From Hydra vulgaris (taxonomy: Eukaryota; Cnidaria; Hydrozoa; Anthoathecata; Hydridae), in contig NC_088921.1 of the NCBI RefSeq assembly GCF_038396675.1, positions 47,725,001-47,789,000 of the forward strand: a stretch of 64,000 bases of DNA, written 5' to 3'. Below the pieces are notes generated by a model, which ran no database searches, was not told the DNA's origin, and worked only from the letters and a program-made list of their open reading frames with translations. The translations under genes were made by a program, and so were the position numbers. Shown here one piece after another: positions 25,031 to 36,830 of the stretch (its first letter is position 1; each line of letters begins with the position of its first letter).

Positions 25031-25625
25031 CTTAGGATAAGATATACCTATAATCAGTTTATTTGGAGCAACCATTGCAAAAGCAACAGCTATTTATTTT
25101 TTTAATAAATATTTATATTTATATTAGATAATCATAATTTAAATAGCTTTTATTAGTTATTGATGCTATGTATCAGTTAATTAGACAAAGAAATCAATAA
25201 AGGAGATAAGGATTTATAAAAAGTGTTTTTAGCTTTTAATACATAGAAATAACATTAAATAACTACTTTTGTTTTAATTGTTTTAAAAAAACATTGTTTT
25301 TAAAATATTCGTTCTTTTAAAATTATTAAGGGACTCCAGAGCATGTGTTTGTATTGAAGAAAGTATTTAAAAAACTTTAAACTAAACTTTTTTTAATTAA
25401 AAGCATTAAATACATACATAGAAAAACTAACCTTACTGTTTTAGTAGAAACTTGCTTTTACAATTTTAGTCTTGAAGCTTTTGAAATACATTTTCTACAA
25501 ATATAATAATTCCTTTCAAGTGCATTTAATTTAAAAATGCTTCAATATTTGACACTATTGTAGACTTGAAATTTTGTTTTTTTTTTACATTTTTTTCAAT
25601 ATAAACACAATGCATTGGGAGTCCC

Positions 25626-25733
<108 letters not shown>

Positions 25734-25762
25734 TAATTTACTTTTAAGATTATAAGATATAC

Positions 25763-26019
25763 CTCCCAAACATAAGCTTTGTTTTCTCTTGCATGATACT
25801 CTTTTTCATTAAGAGCTTCACCCACCATTTTACCAAACAATGAGCCTGCTTCAAATACACTTAGCGCAAAGACACCAAGACCAGCATTTGGTATTGAAGA
25901 CTCTTGAATTATCATACCAGAGGGCAGAGAAAGCACAGCGTTAGTTTTTTTTAACTTTTCCATAGGATTGCCATGGGTTTTACATTTCCCACTTAAGCAA
26001 TTATTGCAAGAAAAGCAAA
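25763..26019 (-). CDS. PRDM9-like: PRDM9-like gene, exon with zinc knuckle and start of the SET domain
   Basis: The minus-strand exon begins after acceptor TTTTTTATAG (AG at 26021-26020) with two bases completing a codon, and ends GAG|GTATAT in phase 0. It encodes CFSCNNCLSGKCKTHG, matching exactly the C-x2-C-x7-C-x2-H knuckle that precedes the PRDM9 SET domain. Next come NAVLSLPSGMIIQ and SIPNAGLGVFAL, the LPxG and IPxAGLGV signature of PRDM9-type SET domains, then FGKMVGEA and AYVWE. At the position where PRDM9 has a Tyr in FGPYEG, this protein has Met, a possible change in the active-site pocket (alignment from memory). The first in-exon Met is inside the knuckle-SET linker, so the true start lies in an upstream exon. 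Confidence 0.86.
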
Positions 26020-26702
26020 CTATAAAAAAAGTAATTAAACACTGCGAAATAAGTTTTTACAAATTAAAAGAAATTAAAAGTAATTAAAAACTGTGAAATA
26101 AATTTTTACACAAACAAAAAAATGACAATATTGACACCAGTTAAAAAATTATCTGATAAATAATAATAAAAATAACTTTAAGTAAATTCATTTTTTTTAA
26201 TAAAAAAAAAAAAAAAGAAGAAAAACTTAATTTTTAGGGAGGTTTTAAAAAAATGCAAAATTAGAAGACACAGAATTTAAACTAATTTAGTTTTTAAGAC
26301 ACACTGATTTATAACAAGTTTATTTAAAAAAAGTTATTTGCAAATAAAAAGCAAAAAGAATAAATAAATCTCATTATACATTTTTGACATAAGTGAAGAT
26401 TTTTTTTTTAAAAAACTTATCAATATTAAAATATTACAGACAATACTAAAAAAAGCAAAATAAATATTCAAAGGAAAGAGTGTATATATAATAAATTGAT
26501 GAGTTAGGATGTGAGCAGGTTTCCATGTATGGAAAAGATTTGCTACAAAAATACAAAATGTTTTTCATACTTTTTCACCATTTTCTAAAAGTTTAGCACT
26601 CAAAAACCTAAAAAATATGCACAAAGACAAACCTAATTCAAAAACTTAATAAATTTCTAAGTTGTTTGAATCTTACTGTAAGATTCAAACAGCTAAACAG
26701 TA
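26020..26702 (-). other. Upstream intron of the PRDM9-like gene; one hairpin
   Basis: AT-rich sequence upstream of the SET exon on the minus strand. GTTTGAATCTTAC at about 26665 and its complement form a compact hairpin up to about 26692. No upstream exon (for example an SSXRD-type one) was recognised here. Confidence 0.5.
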
Positions 26703-28258
26703 TTGTTATTTTCACTAATAACTTCACCCACTACTTTCAAAAAGACTATTTTAACTTGTTGGATATTTTCTGGTATAAACAAAACATTCCATTTTGAAAT
26801 GAAATTACAAACCAAGAATAAAGACAACAATGAATGGTTCGATGAAGAGTTGAACAATCTGAAAAAATTGCGCAATTATTATCATTTTGATTATGTAAAA
26901 ACAAATGATTTATCAATTTTTTAAATGTTTAAAAAACAAGAAGAGATTTTATTAAATTAAGAAACGAAAAACTAACAAGCTATTTGAAAAAAAATAAGAA
27001 CCTAAAAACTTTGATAACTAAAAATACTTTTATGATTTTTAGTTCATCAAAATTAAATCAACCTATGAAGATACTTTCTTTCCTGATTATATACTTTACA
27101 ACAACAAGAAGGCCTACTCAAACATTGAAAAGCCATTGTTTTTCAACAAATTCTTTAGTACATTCAAATCTAATTCTGATTGTGTACTTAATGATTCTTA
27201 TAACTTTATCAACAATCTTTTCAATAATCTTAAAATTTATATCTTAAGATAAAAATTAAGTTTCTTATTTCTTTCTTTTAATAAATGAAATCGTTGATGC
27301 AATTAAAAACTTGAAAGAAAAAGCAGCTGTGGTTATTCAAGTATTCCATCGAAAATTATTAAAAAGTCATTTAATTCATTCACTGATCCATTAATGACTA
27401 TATTCAACAAATGTCTAGAAACAGGTAGTATTCCAAATGAATTTAAAATAGTAATACGCTACTTTATAAACAAAAAAGGTGAAATTCATGATATCAATAT
27501 TGAAGTATTACAACAGTATCTCCACTAACAAAAGTGTTTGAACAAACAATTGCTAAAAGAGTAACTGCATACTTTGAACAAAATGATTTATTTAATGATG
27601 ACTAGCACGGTTTCAGCTGCAATCATTCATATAAAACTGCATTGCATGTTCTTTTCTAAGCTAAGCAACTTTAAAAAACTCTTTCATTAATAATATTTAT
27701 CAATTTCAGAAAAGCTTTTGATTTAGTAGATTCCAAACTACTGATTTTGAAGTTTACGTTACGGTTTTTAAACTGATGCCTTGAACTTAATAAGCAACTA
27801 TTTTCAAAATAAAGATGCATATTCTAACGAAGAACAGGTTAATATTGGTATACCACAGGGTTCCATTTTAGGATCTCTTTTTTTTTAGTTTCGTCAATGA
27901 TCTTCCGGAATATTTGACATTATTTGAATCAACATTATTTGCAGATGAAACAATACTTATGACAAGTGATACCAATATAAACCATGTAATAACAAAAACT
28001 TGAGTGGTACTATGCTAATAAACTTGACATCAATTGGGATAAAACTAAAGCAATGATTTTAATAAATAAGTATACATCTAAAATAATATTGCCAACATCA
28101 TATTAAGTGATGAGTTCAAAATTGAAATAGTTAATAAATTTTCTTTGCTTGGTGTTATTACAAAAGTTAAAGATGCATATTTTAACAAATAACAAGTTAA
28201 TATCGGTATACCACAGTGTTCCATGTTAAGACCTTTATTTTTAGATTTTCATCAATAA
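26703..28258 (+). pseudogene. CR1/jockey-type LINE reverse transcriptase, broken
   Basis: Islands: NEWFDEELNNLKKLRNYY (about 26830-26883), the pre-RT linker; SPLTKVFEQTIAKRV (about 27515-27560) and HGFSCNHSYKTALHVL; INFRKAFDLVDSKLL (about 27700-27740) with the first catalytic Asp; NIGIPQGSILGSLF (about 27842-27885); and LFADETILM (about 27936-27962), where the second Asp of the usual FADD is replaced by Glu. Many shifts and stops are present. Segment 28166-28258 repeats 27811-27906 (ATGCATATT ... TAACA, GGTATACCACAG), a partial duplication. Confidence 0.78.
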
Positions 28259-28263
28259 TGGTA

Positions 28264-28500
28264 GATTGCTCTCTCTAGCATACTTAATCATTATAGGAGC
28301 ACCACCACAAGTTAAGACAACAATATGTTTCTCAAAAGAAATGTTAAATTTTTCAAAATCAGTTATAAATAGATCAACCAAGTCAGATGCAAATTTTTTT
28401 TAATCTAACAAGATCCAAAAACTCTCACAAATCTAAGATTATATGGTTCATTTTCTTTAGCCTTATGTAAATTGATATTAACATAACGTTGAGGATCGGC
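28264..28500 (-). pseudogene. BED-type hAT transposase fragment
   Basis: The minus strand gives RYVNINLHKAKE and NLRFVRVFGS (about 28495-28410), then DLVDLFITDFEKFNISFEKHIVVLT and MIKYARES (about 28390-28275). This corresponds to the segment between the first and second catalytic Asp of hAT transposases; the expected Asp has become Cys (LTCGG where TTDGA is usual). A stop separates the halves. No ends were found. Confidence 0.6.
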
Positions 28501-28699
28501 AAATATTTGTTAAAATTTGAATTACAAAGTTTACTAAAAGGTGAAGTTGACTTCAGCTTTGACTACTGTGCCGAATTCGGCTTTCAGTTAAATTTGGTAA
28601 CGATCGCAAAATTTCATTTAAGTTTCAGTTAAATTTAAAGGTTTTAAATTTTTTTTCAATTAAAAATTAAAAATAATTGTAAAATATTTCACATTACAT

Positions 28700-28801
28700 G
28701 TATGTTAACCTGTTTCTTCGCGCAGCTGCCTTGTTTGTCAAGGTTCATGTTTTGGAGTTAAAGAGTTGTGAGGAGGTTGTAACCACCATTAAAAAAAAAA
28801 A
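28700..28801 (+). mobile_element. 5'-truncated copy of the tRNA-SINE body
   Basis: TTTCTTCGCGCAGCTGCCTTG, GGAGTTAAAGAGTTG and GGTTGTAACCACCAT match the body of the SINE at 9473-9174. It ends in ten A. Confidence 0.75.
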
Positions 28802-28969
28802 CATATTAGAAATAGATTTTTCTTACAGATGTCAATAACTAAAAAGTCTACTTTAGGCACAAAGTCTATTCATCGCTTATTAAATCACATTTATCGCTTT
28901 GAAAAATCCTCAAGGTAAAAAACAGGTGAATATTAAACTTAACAAAACGTTTCAAAGAATATTGTAAAT

Positions 28970-29794
28970 CTGTCTTTCACAGGAAGACGTGCGATCGCGC
29001 GTCATTATATGACCAGGCAAATCACATTTTGCTTAGAGGATTTGACCGCGGTTATTTCAAAAAACATTTTAAAAACGCACTTAATGAAAAATATTTTAAA
29101 TTCTACCTTAAACAAAATAAATTACATCAAAACTTCTTAAAAATCGTTTTTATATTTTATTACTTTTTATTTGTATATAATTTTTTAAATTTATTTTATA
29201 TAAATTGTTTAAGTATGCATTTTTTTATAATAAACATTAAAAAATAAAAAAATTGTTTTGTTTTTATAAAACATGACATTCTACGACAACGAAAGTCTCT
29301 TTAACGATTTTTAATATGAGAATAATTAAAGTTAAAACATTTAAAAAGATAAACGAAATTTTGTTGAAAAAAAGACAAATGTTTTAGAAAGCCGTTACAA
29401 TTAAATAAGTTTGATCTTAAATGCTTTTATATTATTGAAACTCTTTTTAAATGCAATTATATCTCTTTTTAAATGCTTTTATATAATCGAAACATTTTTT
29501 AATGAAGTAACAAAACACTTTTAATGAACTTTTATAATAAGTATTAATAAACTGTTTTTTTTTTACTTATATAATTATGTATTCTTTATGATAAATGTTA
29601 ATCTTTAAAACATATTGAGAGATTTGCTTTTAAGTAATGCACTTTTCTTTGTTGCACTATTGTAATGCACTTCTTAGTAATCTTTTTCTTATAAAACGAA
29701 CATCAAATTTTGAAACACCTGGTAAATTAAATTAAATAAATAACGGTAAAACTCTAAATAGTTGCGTGCAATCACACATCTTCCTGTGAAACAC
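28970..29794. mobile_element. Non-autonomous TIR element (MITE), ~825 bp
   Basis: The left end GT-CTTTCACAGGAAGACGTGCG and the reverse complement of the right end (GTGTTTCACAGGAAGATGTG) match over about 25 bases with few changes. TGTAAAT lies immediately outside both ends (28963-28969 and 29795-29801), consistent with a 7-8 bp target duplication. The plus-strand frame 29029-29247 inside it is AT-rich and unrecognised. Confidence 0.7.
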
Positions 29795-29967
29795 TGTAAA
29801 TGATCTTGTTTATGTTTGTTTAAAAACATTAAGAGTTTTAAAGATTGCATAACTTAAATTCTCATCATTACTGCATTTTAAGATTAAAATTATTTTTTTT
29901 CGCAAAAATTGTTCTTGTTTTTTGTAAGCGTACATTTTTTGTTTTAACAAATAAAAAATTGCTTTGT

Positions 29968-31495
29968 GGGTAATTCCATATGAAATCATCAAAAAAAAAA
30001 TTATTTTCGACATCCTTACATCTCAGAATTTGTTCATTTTTACCTCACTTGCGGTCCATATTAAAAAATAATAACTGCAAAAATTTTAGTTAAAAATACA
30101 TATGGGTTCAAGATATATCATCAAGATATAACTAGATATATCAAAGAAAATCTACCTGATGTATCGAGTGTGAAATACTTTTCCAATGGTTGTGCAGCAC
30201 AATTTAAAAATTAAATGTCATCACAGTAAAGACTTTGATTTAAACGCTGAATGGGTATTTTTTGCTACCAGTCATGGTAAATCCCCCTGTGATGGTATTG
30301 GTGGGACTGTTAAAAGAGTAGTATGTCAAGAAAGTCTAAAACAAATAACTACTGGGCAGATTTTAGATGTTAATTTAATGTACTCCTTTCGTAAAGCCAA
30401 AATAAATGGAATTTGTTTTAAATTATTTTCTAAAAATGAAATCAACCAAACACAAGCACAATTAGAAAAAAGATATTTTGGTGGAAGATCAGATCCAGGC
30501 ACAAGGACGTATTAATATTAACCTACTAAATAATAAATAATATTATATTAGTATTAAACTACTAAATAATACCATAAAGATATTGATTGCTAAAATGTTT
30601 TAAAAAACATTTCAATATTTTTGGTTTTAAAATTTATGATTTTTAAAATCGTGAAATGATCTTAGTTTTGAGTGCTTAACTTTGAAATAAGAGGTAAATA
30701 ATGAAAAAAAATTGTTTCTCAAACTTAAACTAAAAAAAAATTATGTTTTTAAATTGAACTTTAATAATTATCTATTATTATATCATTTAATGCATTAAAA
30801 AAAAAATCCAGGAAGATTAGAGGGGGATGGGCTGAGTTGGTCAGAGGCCCCTGACCCTCCCTTGGCTTATGACTATAAACTTTCTAAACAAGTCATTAAA
30901 TAACACTATTTGATGTTTTATTCAAATGTTTTAAAAAATATTTCAATTGCTTTTGTTACAAAATTTAAATCTTTCTAAAAAGACACAATTTTTAAACGCA
31001 AATTTTAATCAAGTATTAGAGAGGCAATTGATGAATCTAACTTTTTTCAGTAGACCTAAGATAAAATAATGATATACAATTAAATTTTTTTATTCGGGAT
31101 TTTGGGCCACAGTCTTTATTTTACCTCCAAAAACCATGAATTTACAAGTCAATAATTTTGAACAAAATTGGATAAACGAGGCATTTTCTGAGACAATCAA
31201 GTCTTGAGAAACTCTTTTTGGATTCGGCACGTAAAAATCTATTGGGGTACCAAATTTAAGGAAACTTCCTCAAGCCATTATGAAGATACTATATGTCAAA
31301 GTTACTCTGTAGTTGCTTCAGATAATCACTAAAGTCAGCATTATTTTAACTGACGATATCTCTGGAACCCATGTGTATTTTAACAAAAATTATCGCAGTT
31401 ATTATTTTTTAATATGGACTGCAAGTAAGGTAAAAATGAACAAATTCTGAGACGTAAGGGTGTCATGGTCTGGATGATTTCATATGGAATGACCC
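29968..31495. mobile_element. DNA transposon with ~145-bp TIRs and 4-bp duplication (Sola-like)
   Basis: The left arm starts GGGTAATTCCATATGAAATC. The right arm, reverse-complemented, starts GGGTCATTCCATATGAAATC, and similarity continues for about 145 bases (CTCAGAATTTGTTCATTTTT, then TCCATATTAAAAAATAATAA). TTGT flanks both sides (29964-29967 and 31496-31499). A 4-bp duplication is known for Sola elements among others. The 1528-bp length and a single C-terminal transposase fragment suggest an internally deleted copy. Confidence 0.75.
30130..30515 (+). pseudogene. C-terminal fragment of the enclosing element's transposase
   Basis: Frame 1 encodes KENLPDVSSVKYFSNGCAAQFKN up to about 30216. After a frameshift, 30219-30513 encodes DFDLNAEWVFFATSHGK and PCDGIGGTVKRVV and ends DPGTRTY. 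I recognise this as a conserved transposon-associated protein in which the first motif normally reads FSDGC. Here Asp is Asn, so a probable catalytic residue is lost. HGK-x-PCDGIGG-x-K is preserved. The N-terminal two thirds are absent. Assignment to Sola is inference from the 4-bp duplication. Confidence 0.6.
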
Positions 31496-31499
31496 TTGT

Positions 31500-32816
31500 T
31501 TCACTTGTGATTTATCATGTTTTAAAATGTGGTTAATTATGTGCTAAAAAATAATAGTTTTGGTTTATAAAAAATGATTATTCAAAAATGTACTTTCATC
31601 GATTTTACAAAATTTCTTTTTCAATTAAATGTTTTTTTTTAAATTGAAATTTGGATTTCAGTTAAATTCGGGGTACACATATGGCAAAAATTCATCATTG
31701 AGATAATTGACAAAATTTTTGTTCACAAAATTATTTTTGAAATTGAAAAAAATTTGTTTAAGAACAAAGAAGATGGTTTAAACATTATGTCAGCTTATCT
31801 TAGGTTCCAATTAAAAATTATCTTCAATTTAGCTCCAATTTAAAAGAAAAAAATCTGTAAGCTTTTTTAGTAACATTATTAAAAATTTCAAGTGGTTACT
31901 TTATTTTACTTTTAATATTTATTATAACAATTTCTTTTTTTAAATTAGTTAGTGGTTGTGATTAGTAGCGTATCGTAATTGCTTTTCACACTTTCGCGAT
32001 TAGTTTTTTCTTAAAATAAATATTTTCGCGATCTGTTTTTTTTTTATTATTTTTTTCTATTTTTCTAATGTAGCTTATTTTTTTGACAATTCTTAAAAAT
32101 AATGATTTTTTTTGGAGTTTTTTATTAGATATTAAAGTATGCCTTGCTAAGTTTATCTTTTGAATAGTATGATCATTTGCTCTCTTGTGTGGAGATTTTT
32201 ATTTAACATAAAATGCTTTTAAATTTAAATTACTTTAAATCTCTGCGTGGAAGCCAATAATATTTTAAAGTTATATTTAGTTTGATTTACTAAATAGATA
32301 AAGTACATCACAGTAAATATACCTATAAAGTAAATCAAAACAACCAATTAATTTACTATAGTAACTAACAGTTATATATTTAATTTACTTAATATACTAA
32401 GAGACTTGCAAAAGTTAGCCATACAAATGTTTCTATTTATGTCTTAAATCTTGTTAACACATAGTATAAGCTTTTAACTAAAAATATTATTCTAACAAGG
32501 AATCTTTAATAGAAATTTGAAAAACTCAATTTTTTTATATTATCATGTTATTTAAAGCAATATCAAGATTAAACATTTTCTATAAATAGGCAAGTTGTTT
32601 TTAGGATTTTTTTAAAAAAATTCGATTTGAACAAAAGAATTTTAATCTTCTAAAATTCTGTAATTCAAACAATTTTCAATTAAAATTTGAAGTAAAAAAA
32701 AAAAATTGAAAAAATTTAAAGAATTTCAACACTCAATAATTATAAATTTAATTGCAGCAGCATCCATAATGCCCATTGGCATAGCAAAGATCATTCCTGA
32801 AAGTTAAACACACACA
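31500..32816. other. No gene recognised
   Basis: AT-rich sequence without protein-like frames or clear repeat ends; only homopolymer runs stand out. Confidence 0.5.
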
Positions 32817-32872
32817 CATATATATATATATATACATACATATATATATATATACATATATATATATTTTTA
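32817..32872. repeat. TATA/TACATA microsatellite at the 3' end of the LINE
   Basis: CACACATATATATA units with interspersed ACATACA lie directly after the 3' end of the minus-strand LINE, so they may be its microsatellite tail. Confidence 0.8.
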
Positions 32873-32875
32873 TTT

Positions 32876-34440
32876 TCAACATCTTTGCTTCCAACAAGGC
32901 TGCAAGCAACCACTATTAGAGTTAAAAGTTACTGGAAGAGCAAGGTGAAGTTTATAGAGTAAAAAAATGATTGACAGACGATTTAAAAGATTGCAAATTA
33001 AATGAATCAGAAAAGCAGGATGAAGGAAGCTAACTACAAACTGATATTCAGGGAAAAAAAACAGGGGATAAGAGTTTTCAGAGAACTTAGGAACAGTCAC
33101 AAAAAAAGATTGAGACTTGATTGAATAAGGAGTAACACGAGAACGAATTTTAGATGGCACAAGAGACGCTAGCTCTTTAGAGTAGTGCCTATTATAGTAT
33201 TTGTAGAAAAGATATGGCAAACAGTATTCCATGCAAGGATGATTTGAGATTTATAGAAATAGAGAATGGAATCCGGAGTAAGAAAGTGCACAATAAAGAG
33301 ATGCAACCTTAGAATATGCTAATTTTGTAATAGATTTGTAAAGTTAATTCTAGAAGATGAAGATGATAATGCTTGGCTGAAAAAAATCGGATTTTATCTG
33401 AAATAAAGTTCACCAGCCACTATGATCCCCATGCTGTAGCAGAAGTGAGATCTTTTCAAGCTCAAATGCCCCCTCCAAGCAATCAGAGAGTGTTGGCTTC
33501 TTATCAAGATAAGAATAAATGGTAGTATCATCAGCAAACAACGCCACCTTAGGTGTGAGAATATCTGGAAGATTGTTAATGTAAATTAAAAACAGTATAG
33601 GGCCAAGGATAGAACCTTGAGGAACTCCTGAAGTTACAGGATATATAGAAAAAGTGCTGTCCATAGAGGACAACTTCTATACTACGATTGGAAAGGAAGG
33701 ATTCAATAATCTTAAAGATGTTACCAGATACATCGTAAGAAGAAAGCTTATGGAGAAGACCAACATGCCAAACTTTATCAAAAGCATTAGAAATGTCAAG
33801 AGCAACAGCCTTAACCTATCAGTTATTACCATTAACAAATCAGCAGTAGAACAAGAAGATTGAAATCCATATTGATGATCAGAAAGTAAGTTATTAGATT
33901 CAAGATGAGAGATAAAGTATTTGTTAATTAAAGACTCAAAAACCTTGTTTATGATAATAAGAAGACTAATGGGACGGTAGTTAGACAAATTAGATCGCTC
34001 TTCAGAATTTTTGAAAACAGGGATAACAGATGCCACTTTCCAGCAGGCTGGAAAACAAGACCCTGATAAGCACTTGTTGAATAGTTTTGAAATTATAGAC
34101 AACAGCTCCGGAGAACACTCTGCAAGACTCTAACAGGTATGTTGTCCAGGCCACAAGCTGTAGAAGAGTCTAAGCAGAAAATCACTTTAGATACAGAAGC
34201 TGGATTGATACCAATGTCAGGCAATGGATTAACCTGTTTGTCGGCTGTGTCAGGTAAAACGCGACTAGAGGAATCAAACAATTCAGCTTTGTCTTAAGGT
34301 GAGGTGACAAAATCTGAACCATACAAGAAAGGTGGAAAAACAGATTTTTAATTATTATATAGAATGTTAAATCTTTTCTCTTCCAGTAACTTTTAACTTT
34401 AATTGAATTTTTTAACATTGACATTAACATTTTTCGTTTA
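32876..34440 (-). pseudogene. CR1/jockey-type LINE, RT domain to 3' end
   Basis: Read on the minus strand: KVIFCLDSSTACGLDNIPVR (about 34195-34136), the RT entry motif; ACWKVASVIPVFKN ... LSNYRPISLL (about 34045-33950); HQYGFQSSCSTADLL (about 33880-33840); LDISNAFDKVWH (about 33800-33763) with the first catalytic Asp; TSGVPQGSILGPILFLIYI (33636-33577); LFADDTTIYSYLD (33543-33505) with both Asp of FADD intact; and a C-terminal part with PSKIRSRVTPYS (about 33155-33120). It needs at least three frameshift corrections and lacks the N-terminal endonuclease, so it is a 5'-truncated dead copy. Confidence 0.85.
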
Positions 34441-34539
34441 CTTAGTCAGCAAATTTGACCCTTTTAGGCAAGTCAGTCAGCAAATATAGACCTTTTTTTT
34501 AAGTCAGCAAAACTGTAAAAGCACACCCCCTGCCCAAGT

Positions 34540-35065
34540 GACACCTACTCACACTGACCCTGGAGGTAAAAAATGTTTTTTTGGATCAAATCTGTCATAT
34601 CTTACAATAGTTCTTGGACTTTCATCTTCACTGACTCAACTAGCAATAGCCGACTTGTGTCCAACTTGTCTAAAATATAACCACAACTCATCCCCTGTAA
34701 TAATACTTCTGTTTATGAAAAGGGCTAAATTTTCCTTACTTATTTTAACTCTATTCTATACTCGATTTTGATCAGTTAACTCATGGGGTATCCAACATAA
34801 TATAGGGGCTTTGAGTATATTATATGTTGAATGAGGATTTTCTTCAATAATATCTCACACACATTTAATATTCTCAGCTGTATATGTGGTTTGAGGGTGC
34901 CCTGAGCAAGGATTATCTTCAAAACTCTTACTACCATCTTTAAATAAAGTAGCCCACTTGGCTATTGTACTACATTTTGGTGCTTGGTCAACATGAACTA
35001 AAACCAATTCATTGGTTATGGCTTGTGCTGAGACTCCAAGTAGAGCACAGGTTTTCAACAAAATT
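34540..35065 (-). pseudogene. mariner-type transposase fragment
   Basis: The minus strand has the paired-HTH linker segment STIAKWATLFKDGSKSFEDN, then PCSGHPQTTYTAENIKCV (35061-34857). A later block IITGDELWLYF (about 34715-34683) holds the first DDD-type catalytic Asp, and SPRTIVRYDRFDPKKHF follows (about 34640-34570). The rest of the catalytic domain is missing; the fragment abuts the minus-strand LINE. Confidence 0.72.
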
Positions 35066-35811
35066 CAAATTTTTCTATTTTTAAATTTTTCATTTAAACA
35101 TGTTTAATAAAATTCAAATAATACTTTTAATACACATTCAAAATAATTCAACAAGTACTTAAAATGTTTATAATTAAATAAAGTTTAAGATGATATATAA
35201 ACACTTGATTATTTCCTGTCTTATTGTGGCATATAATTATTTCCTGTCTTATTCATAGATCAAGTTCTTGGAACTTTTCTAACAACTTTAGTATTAAAGA
35301 TTTTTATATTGATTTATACAAGAATATTATATATACTAATATATTATATTATTCTTTTCTTTAAATCTTCTTATTTATTTTTGTAGTAAGTTTTTACCAC
35401 AAATTGCAATAAATGATTTATAGATAAATTTAAAACAACTATTTTTTTTTCTATAATAGGATTCTTAAAATATATAAATATATATATTTAGTAAAAATCT
35501 TGTTTTATGTAACAGTATTTTTTATAACAGTGTTTCATAAACTAGTGTCTTTTTCAAATTAAGTATTCAATTTAAAGAGCAACACACAAGAGTTTATAAA
35601 ATTTTTATTTACTAACTATTACTAGCAGTGTTTGAATTTGTATAAGTAAAACGAAATAATAAAGGTATACCAAGAAAAACAAACTTTGTTGTTTTACTCG
35701 AAGTTTGCTGTCACCGTGTTAACCAGTTTTAGTAAATGACATCATGGTAAAAATTTTTTTGATTCAATATTTTTTGTTTTTGTTTTATTTGCTTTTTAAA
35801 ACAGACGTTTA
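35066..35811. other. No gene; contains one copy of an inverted dispersed repeat
   Basis: Segment 35640-35755 (AAGTAAAACGAAATAATAAAGGTATA ... TTTTAGTAAATGACATCAT, split here by gaps) has an inverted relative at 41588-41780. The remainder is featureless AT-rich sequence. Confidence 0.55.
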
Positions 35812-36129
35812 TTATCAATTAGTGAACAGAAGCTTTCGGCTTCGGCCAAAATTTTGTCCGAAACCGAAATTTCTGCTTCAACAATTTTTTTACTTTTCCT
35901 GTTTCGGCCGAAATTTCGGTTCAAACCGCAACCGAAATGAACCGAAACTTTTAAAAGATATTTTTTAAGTTTTAATATAGAGTGGGATCATGACAGTTTC
36001 CTAATTGTAATTGTTTGTTAGTAAATCAATTTTTAATTATAACAATTGTAAAAATTTTAATTGAAATCACGTTACATAATAGTTTTAAGTTACTATTCTC
36101 AAATCATTCTTAAAATGAATTAACATTTA

Positions 36130-36830
36130 AGTAAAGCAACCCAAACCAATAGTTTCATCAAAAGTTTCTCAGTGCTAAAATTTACAATGGAAAATAATCC
36201 ATAAAAAACTGGTTTATGGAATCATTTTACCGTGACAGTGATTTCAAATACGGAACTTGCAATTTGAAAATATCTCGTGGATCGCACAATCCAAAACTTC
36301 AATCACTTAGCGGACTTTGATCACATTTAAGAAGTGGTTTACTCTAAAAAATCTCTTAACTGAAAAAACAATACAACTACCGGCAGTCCTATAAATCTCA
36401 AAAATTGATTCAAACTTCAAAGAAGGTCTGAAGTTTCCTGTGCGACCGTGGCGCAGTGGTTAGAGCGCTTGCCTTTTAAGCAGTAGATCCAGGCTCAAAC
36501 CGAGCTTCGGATATGTTTTTGCGTCACGGTAATGAAGGAGGCGTGAACTTCCTGGTTAAATGCACTTCCGCGGTGCTCTGTGACAAGACCTATAGGTCTT
36601 CTTGGGGCACCTAAATAACAACAACAAAAAAAAGTTTCATAGATTTATATTAGAAAACAACATTAAAAGCAAAGTTTGGTTTGGCAAAAGTAGCAAAGAA
36701 TTCCTTAGACCTCCACCAACATCTGCCGAAGTTAAAAGGTTGTTTTTAACTGCTGGAGAAATTCTTTCAATGAAAGAAACAGACTTTGACCAGAAAACAT
36801 GAAAAAATATTTATTTTGCAGAGAAAATAC
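36130..36830 (+). pseudogene. BED-hAT transposase deletion derivative, split by a SINE
   Basis: Upstream of the SINE, shifted frames give KISRGSHNPKLQSLSGL (about 36266-36318), a BED-finger region without its expected Cys pair. Downstream (36638-36800) are SKEFLRPPPTSAEVKRLF and LTAGEIL, the C-terminal hAT dimerisation motif, where the usual E of the ERLF motif is K (VKRLF). A SINE (36438-36631) separates the parts. Confidence 0.75.
36438..36631 (+). mobile_element. tRNA-derived SINE (second family) inside the hAT
   Basis: The head has A box TGGCGCAGTGGTTAGAG and B box GGCTCAAACC. The body (GCACTTCCGCGGTGCTCTGTG and onward) differs from the other SINE family here. The tail is AATAACAACAACA(A)n. 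AAGTTTC flanks both sides (36431-36437 and 36632-36638), a likely target duplication. Confidence 0.88.

Noticed and set aside
36440-36510. Possible tRNA gene, plus strand
   Set aside because: SINE head: body, A-rich tail and a 7-bp target duplication follow, and the stems are imperfect.
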